Below, in pieces: positions 59,635 to 64,000 of a stretch of 64,000 nucleotides of DNA (positions are counted from its first letter, which is position 1; each line of letters opens with the position of its first letter). The notes beneath the pieces are model-generated. The model was given only the letters and a program-made list of their open reading frames with translations. It was not told the origin of the DNA and did not search any database. A program made the translations under genes and the position numbers. The stretch lies in contig NZ_BAAAGF010000002.1 in NCBI RefSeq assembly GCF_039524015.1, forward strand, positions 612,455 through 676,454. Reading direction: 5' to 3'. This DNA is from Gaetbulibacter_B jejuensis (GTDB taxonomy: Bacteria; Bacteroidota; Bacteroidia; Flavobacteriales; Flavobacteriaceae).

Positions 59635-62600
59635 ATGTTTATGAGCAATTTTACCCGTAGTAGAGGTTCAGCTATAAAATGGCGACCTACTACAAATTTA
59701 TGGTGTTGTAGCATTGACTTTTTTACTAGGCATTTTAAGAGCATGAAGGCTTTGGCTTTTATCATGCTTTTTGTGTTTAGTTCAGGCTCAATGTTAGGGC
59801 AATCTAACGAACTGATGGAGCGAAGTACATACTTAAATAGATGTATGGATGAAGCTCCTGTAGGACCAACCGCTGCAGAAGTAGGTGGAATGTACGTCGA
59901 AATATGTGACGGAATTACGCCAACTGTAACTAAATCTTCAGCTTGGGTTCAACCGTCAACAGACTGTGATTGGGAAATCATCCACACTTATGATATTGTT
60001 TGTGGAGATTTTGAAGAGCAGTTTAAAATTCACTACACAGGAGGAGATCAAACAGCTCCAACTTTAAATGAAGATGCTGTTATTCCTTCAGGTGGATCAG
60101 ACTTAAACGTTTGTTTTGACGAAATTCCAGAAGGACCATCTGAGTCAGATATTAGAGATCTTTTTTCTGATAACTGTGGAGATGTAATTGTTGTAAAGTC
60201 TGGAGAGCCAACAGGTAGTGATTGTGCTTGGAGTGTAACTTATAAGTACGAAATCACTGATGAATGTGGAAATACTGCTAGCCCTATTGATATTTCATAT
60301 AGTGGAGGCGACACAGAAGACCCTGTGTTAGTTGGAGTTCCTGAAGATGAAACTGTAAGTTGTATTGATGAAATTCCGGATGCTCCACAAGTAACTGCTA
60401 CAGATAATTGTGCAGACAACTTGGTAGTAACATTAGAGGAAGACGATTCAAACCTTGGAACTTTTTGTGATGGTGGAACATTAGTTAGAACTTGGACTGT
60501 AACAGATGAGTGTGATCATACTGTAAGTATGTCTCAAACAATAACTGTTGAGCCAACACCTGAAACATATTTCTTAAACACTCCTGATAACATAAGTATA
60601 AGTTGTGATGAGGCTGGTAGTTACCAACCTTCAAGTTTAGCTTATACAAATGGTGTTGACTCTGGAGCTTGTGCTATAAATGGTGAAGTTGCAGGAGAAT
60701 TAAGTGGAAACTATACAGAGTGTGGTGGATACCTTAAAGTAACTTGGTCATATACAGATGAATGTGAAAGAGAAATTACCTATGTTCAAGATATCACTGT
60801 TGAGCCTGCACCAATGGCAGCTTTTGAGTCAGTATCAGATGAAGAAATTACTTGTGATGAAGCGGCATCTTATGAAGCAGGATACTTAGCTTATACTAAT
60901 GATGCTGAGACTGAAGCATGCTTAATAGCAGGTGAAGTTGCAGGAGAATTAAGTGGAAGCTATACAGAATGTGGTGGAGAGCTAATGGTAACTTGGACGT
61001 TTATGGACGATTGCCAGAGAGAAATTACAGCTACAAAAACAATAACAGTATTACCAGCACCAGTTGCAGAATTTGCACCAGTAGAGGACGAAGAAATCAC
61101 TTGTGATGAAGCAGCAACTTATTCAGCTGGATTTTTAACATATAACAATGGAGCAGAAACAGACGCTTGCTACATTTCAGGAAAAGTAAAAGGAGTAATT
61201 ACAGGAAGCTACACAGAATGTGGTGGAGAGTTAATAGCAACTTGGACATATACTGATGATTGTAATCGTCAAATCACAGCTAGTAAAACAATAACAGTAT
61301 TACCAGCACCAGTTGCAGAATTTGCACCAGTAGAAGATGAAGTAATTTCTTGTGATGAAGCAGGGTCATACTCAGCAGGATTCTTAACCTATAATAATGG
61401 AGCAGAAACAAAGTCATGCTACATTTCAGGAAAAGTAGAAGGAGTAATTACAGGAAGCTACACAGAGTGTGGTGGAGAGTTATTGGTAACTTGGACATAT
61501 GTTGATGACTGTCAAAGAGAGATAACAACAAGTAAAACAGTAACAGTTGAGCCAGCACCAATGGCATCTTTCGAGTCAGTAACAGATGAAGAAATCACTT
61601 GTGATGAAGCTGCAACATATACAGCAGGATATTTATCATACAACAACAATGCAGAAACTAAAGCTTGTTCTATTTCAGGAGAAGTAGAAGGTGAGTTAAG
61701 TGGAAGCTATTCAGAATGTGGTGGAGAGTTACAAGTAACTTGGACATATGTTGACGATTGTCAAAGAGAAATTACAGCTACCAAAACAGTAACTGTATTA
61801 CCAGCACCAGCTGCAGAATTTGCACCAGTAGAAGATGAAGAGATTACATGTGATGAAGCAGCATCTTATGTTGCAGGCTACTTATCATATAGTAATAATG
61901 CTGAGACTGATGCTTGTTTAATAGAAGGAGAAGTTGAAGGGGAAATCTCTGGTGAATACTCTGAGTGTGGTGGAACATTAACAGTAACATGGTTCTACAA
62001 AGATGATTGTGAGCGTGAAATTACAGCTACAAAAACAGTAACTGTATTACCAGCTCCTGTTGCAGAATTTGATTCAGTTGAGGTTATTGTAATTGATTGT
62101 GATGAAGCTGCATCTTATGAGGCAGGTTACTTAGCATATAGTAATGGAGCTGGAACTGATGCTTGTTTAATAGCAGGCGAAGTTGAAGGAGAAATTACTG
62201 GAAGTTACACTGAATGTGGAGGGCTTTTATTTGCTAATTGGACTTTTACTGATGAGTGTGAGAGAACTATAACTCAAACTCAACAAATTAAAGTAAATCC
62301 AGCACCAGCTGCAGAGTTTGCTCCAGTGGAAAATGAAGAGATTACATGTGATGAAGCTGCATCTTATGTTGCAGGCTACTTATCATATAGTAATAATGCT
62401 GAGACTGAGTCTTGTTTAATTGAAGGACAAGTAGAAGGAGAATTAAGTGGAAGCTATACTGAATGTGGTGGAGAGTTGCAAGTAACTTGGACATTTATGG
62501 ATGATTGTCAAAGAGAGATTACGGCTACAAAAATAGTAACTGTATTACCTGCACCTAAAGCTGAATTTGTAAATGTTCCTCAAAACATTACTATTACTTG

Positions 62601-64000
62601 TGATCAGGCTGCTGTTTATCAATCGGCTAACTTAGAGTACACAAATAATGCTGAGACTGACGCTTGTTTAATAGCAGGTGAAGTAGAAGGAGAAATTACA
62701 GGAAGCTATACAGAATGTGGTGGAGAGTTTGTGGTAACTTGGACGTTTATGGACGATTGCCAGAGAGAAATTACAGCTACAAAAATTGTTACTATTTCTC
62801 CAGCACCAGTTGCAGAATTTGCACCAGTAGAGGACGAAGAAATCACTTGTGATGAAGCAGCAACTTATTCAGCTGGATTCTTAACATATAACAATGGAGC
62901 AGAAACAGACGCTTGCTATATTTCAGGAAAAGTAAAAGGATCATTAAGTGGAAGCTACACAGAATGTGGTGGAGAGTTAATAGCAACTTGGACATATACT
63001 GATGATTGTAATCGTCAAATCACAGCTAGTAAAACAATAACAGTATTACCAGCACCAGTTGCAGAATTTGCACCAGTAGAAGATGAAGTAATTTCTTGTG
63101 ATGAAGCAGGATCATACTCAGCAGGATTCTTAACCTATAATAATGGAGCAGAAACAAAGTCATGCTACATTTCAGGAAAAGTAGAAGGAGTAATTACAGG
63201 AAGCTACACAGAGTGTGGTGGAGAGTTATTGGTAACTTGGACATATGTTGATGATTGTCAAAGAGAGATTACAGCTACTAAAACAGTAACAGTTGAGCCA
63301 GCACCAATGGCATCTTTCGAGTCCGTAACAGACGAAGAAATCACTTGTGATGAAGCTGCAACATATACAGCAGGATATTTATCATACAACAACAATGCAG
63401 AAACTAAAGCTTGTTCTATTTCAGGAGAAGTTGAAGGAGAAATTACAGGAACTTACTCTGAGTGTGGAGGAACGTTAACAGTAACTTGGTTCTACAAAGA
63501 TGATTGTGAGCGTGAAATAACAGCTACCAAAACAGTAACTGTATTACCAGCACCAGCTGCAGAATTTGCACCAGTAGAAGATGAAGAGATTACATGTGAT
63601 GAAGCAGCGTCTTATGTTACAGGATACTTATCATATAGTAATGATGCTGAGACTGACGCTTGTTTAATAGCAGGAGAGGTTGAAGGAGAATTAAGTGGAA
63701 CTTACACAGAGTGTGGTGGAGAGTTAATGGTAACTTGGACATTTATGGATGATTGTCAAAGAGAGATTACAGCTACCAAAACAGTAACTGTATTACCAGC
63801 ACCAGCAGCAGAGTTTGTACCAGTAGAAGATGAAGAGATTACATGTGATGAAGCAGCATCTTATGTTGCAGGATACTTATCATATAGTAATGATGCTGAG
63901 ACTGACGCTTGTTTAATAGCAGGAGAAGTTGAAGGAGAAATTACAGGAACTTACTCTGAGTGTGGAGGAACGTTAACAGTAACTTGGTTCTACAAAGATG
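59635..64000 (+). CDS. Giant secreted repeat protein, HYR-like and 83-residue repeats (partial, runs off right edge)
   Basis: At least 1455 codons without a stop. ATG at 59635 (or 59641). A long basic N-terminal stretch (MSNFTRSRGSAIKWRP...) precedes the hydrophobic signal MKALAFIMLFVFSSGSMLGQ. Two or three HYR-like domains follow (DECGNTASPIDISYSGG, TWTVTDECDHTVSMSQTITV). From ~60,600 at least 14 repeats of about 249 bp start with CDEAASY and contain ECGGELMVTWTF and DDCQREITATKTITV, each with four Cys. Such proteins are usually T9SS-exported adhesins or surface fibres; the expected C-terminal sorting domain is outside the window. Confidence 0.85.
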   Translation, partial: MFMSNFTRSRGSAIKWRPTTNLWCCSIDFFTRHFKSMKALAFIMLFVFSSGSMLGQSNELMERSTYLNRCMDEAPVGPTAAEVGGMYVEICDGITPTVTKSSAWVQPSTDCDWEIIHTYDIVCGDFEEQFKIHYTGGDQTAPTLNEDAVIPSGGSDLNVCFDEIPEGPSESDIRDLFSDNCGDVIVVKSGEPTGSDCAWSVTYKYEITDECGNTASPIDISYSGGDTEDPVLVGVPEDETVSCIDEIPDAPQVTATDNCADNLVVTLEEDDSNLGTFCDGGTLVRTWTVTDECDHTVSMSQTITVEPTPETYFLNTPDNISISCDEAGSYQPSSLAYTNGVDSGACAINGEVAGELSGNYTECGGYLKVTWSYTDECEREITYVQDITVEPAPMAAFESVSDEEITCDEAASYEAGYLAYTNDAETEACLIAGEVAGELSGSYTECGGELMVTWTFMDDCQREITATKTITVLPAPVAEFAPVEDEEITCDEAATYSAGFLTYNNGAETDACYISGKVKGVITGSYTECGGELIATWTYTDDCNRQITASKTITVLPAPVAEFAPVEDEVISCDEAGSYSAGFLTYNNGAETKSCYISGKVEGVITGSYTECGGELLVTWTYVDDCQREITTSKTVTVEPAPMASFESVTDEEITCDEAATYTAGYLSYNNNAETKACSISGEVEGELSGSYSECGGELQVTWTYVDDCQREITATKTVTVLPAPAAEFAPVEDEEITCDEAASYVAGYLSYSNNAETDACLIEGEVEGEISGEYSECGGTLTVTWFYKDDCEREITATKTVTVLPAPVAEFDSVEVIVIDCDEAASYEAGYLAYSNGAGTDACLIAGEVEGEITGSYTECGGLLFANWTFTDECERTITQTQQIKVNPAPAAEFAPVENEEITCDEAASYVAGYLSYSNNAETESCLIEGQVEGELSGSYTECGGELQVTWTFMDDCQREITATKIVTVLPAPKAEFVNVPQNITITCDQAAVYQSANLEYTNNAETDACLIAGEVEGEITGSYTECGGEFVVTWTFMDDCQREITATKIVTISPAPVAEFAPVEDEEITCDEAATYSAGFLTYNNGAETDACYISGKVKGSLSGSYTECGGELIATWTYTDDCNRQITASKTITVLPAPVAEFAPVEDEVISCDEAGSYSAGFLTYNNGAETKSCYISGKVEGVITGSYTECGGELLVTWTYVDDCQREITATKTVTVEPAPMASFESVTDEEITCDEAATYTAGYLSYNNNAETKACSISGEVEGEITGTYSECGGTLTVTWFYKDDCEREITATKTVTVLPAPAAEFAPVEDEEITCDEAASYVTGYLSYSNDAETDACLIAGEVEGELSGTYTECGGELMVTWTFMDDCQREITATKTVTVLPAPAAEFVPVEDEEITCDEAASYVAGYLSYSNDAETDACLIAGEVEGEITGTYSECGGTLTVTWFYKD
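60595..64000 (+). repeat. Tandem 249-bp coding repeats with a 1,746-bp higher-order repeat
   Basis: TGTGATGAAGC-type cores recur at about 60602, 60851, 61100, 61350, 61599, 61848, 62097, 62346, 62597, 62846, 63096, 63345, 63594 and 63843. The block 61057-61690 recurs nearly unchanged at 62803-63436, seven repeats later. Confidence 0.9.

Noticed and set aside
1..64000. tRNA or rRNA genes
   Set aside because: No cloverleaf-like or rRNA sequence noticed in the intergenic regions on either strand; a covariance search was not possible here.

Overview
The window is AT-rich and looks like a chromosome segment of a marine-type Flavobacteriaceae (Bacteroidota) bacterium. The evidence is TAnnTTTG promoter -7 boxes (often with TTTG/TTG 19-20 nt upstream), a type IX secretion (T9SS) C-terminal sorting domain, a TonB-dependent receptor, Bacteroidota-type long NusB, a PUR-domain protein, leucine dehydrogenase, and a thrA-thrB-thrC operon with fused aspartokinase/homoserine dehydrogenase.

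Layout. 1-20.4 kb is mostly housekeeping: an M14 carboxypeptidase (cut by the left edge), a PUR-domain protein, an ABC exporter, leucine dehydrogenase, nusB, a DUF1573 lipoprotein with yajC, a YdeI-like protein, an AraC regulator next to an alpha/beta hydrolase, pepT, pyrD, a spondin-domain T9SS protein, HMG-CoA lyase, a FecA-like receptor and guaB. Between 11.5 and 12.1 kb there are decayed copies of the repeats described next.

22.4-43.3 kb is the striking part. About 26 small genes, all on the minus strand, are separated by 24 repeats of roughly 90-170 bp. The ten bases at one end of each gene unit are the reverse complement of the ten at its other end (GTTnnnnnnn ... nnnnnnnAAC). They differ from unit to unit, and they do not match the far end of the same repeat. 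This is what integron gene cassettes with attC sites look like: the two halves of a cassette's own R box lie at its two ends once it is inserted, and cutting is at G^TT. Inner L boxes (for example GTATAACCG/CGGTTATAC) pair within each repeat, separated from the R boxes by unequal spacers of 5-7 and 3 nt. Genes are oriented as in integrons, with the start next to GTT and the site after the stop. No integrase is in the window, so I call this an integron-like cassette array without integrase. Cargo includes probable phage-defence and immunity genes (AbiC-like, KAP ATPase, SIR2-domain protein, barstar-like), a DUF2199 protein, an adenylate-kinase-like protein without a P-loop, an LRR protein, an RDD/Coa1-like membrane protein, many small lipoproteins and membrane proteins, a duplicated cassette and one cassette with no convincing gene.

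43.3-59.2 kb returns to housekeeping: yebC, a pterin dehydratase, a 165-bp inverted-repeat element, an RmlD-like protein, glsA, gcvT, a secreted Xaa-Pro aminopeptidase, a DUF202 protein, thrA-thrB-thrC preceded by a threonine-rich leader peptide, nnr, a TlpA-like thioredoxin lipoprotein and hutH. From 59.6 kb to the right edge runs one giant secreted protein made of at least fourteen 83-residue repeats, preceded by a promoter and a leader of about 300 nt.
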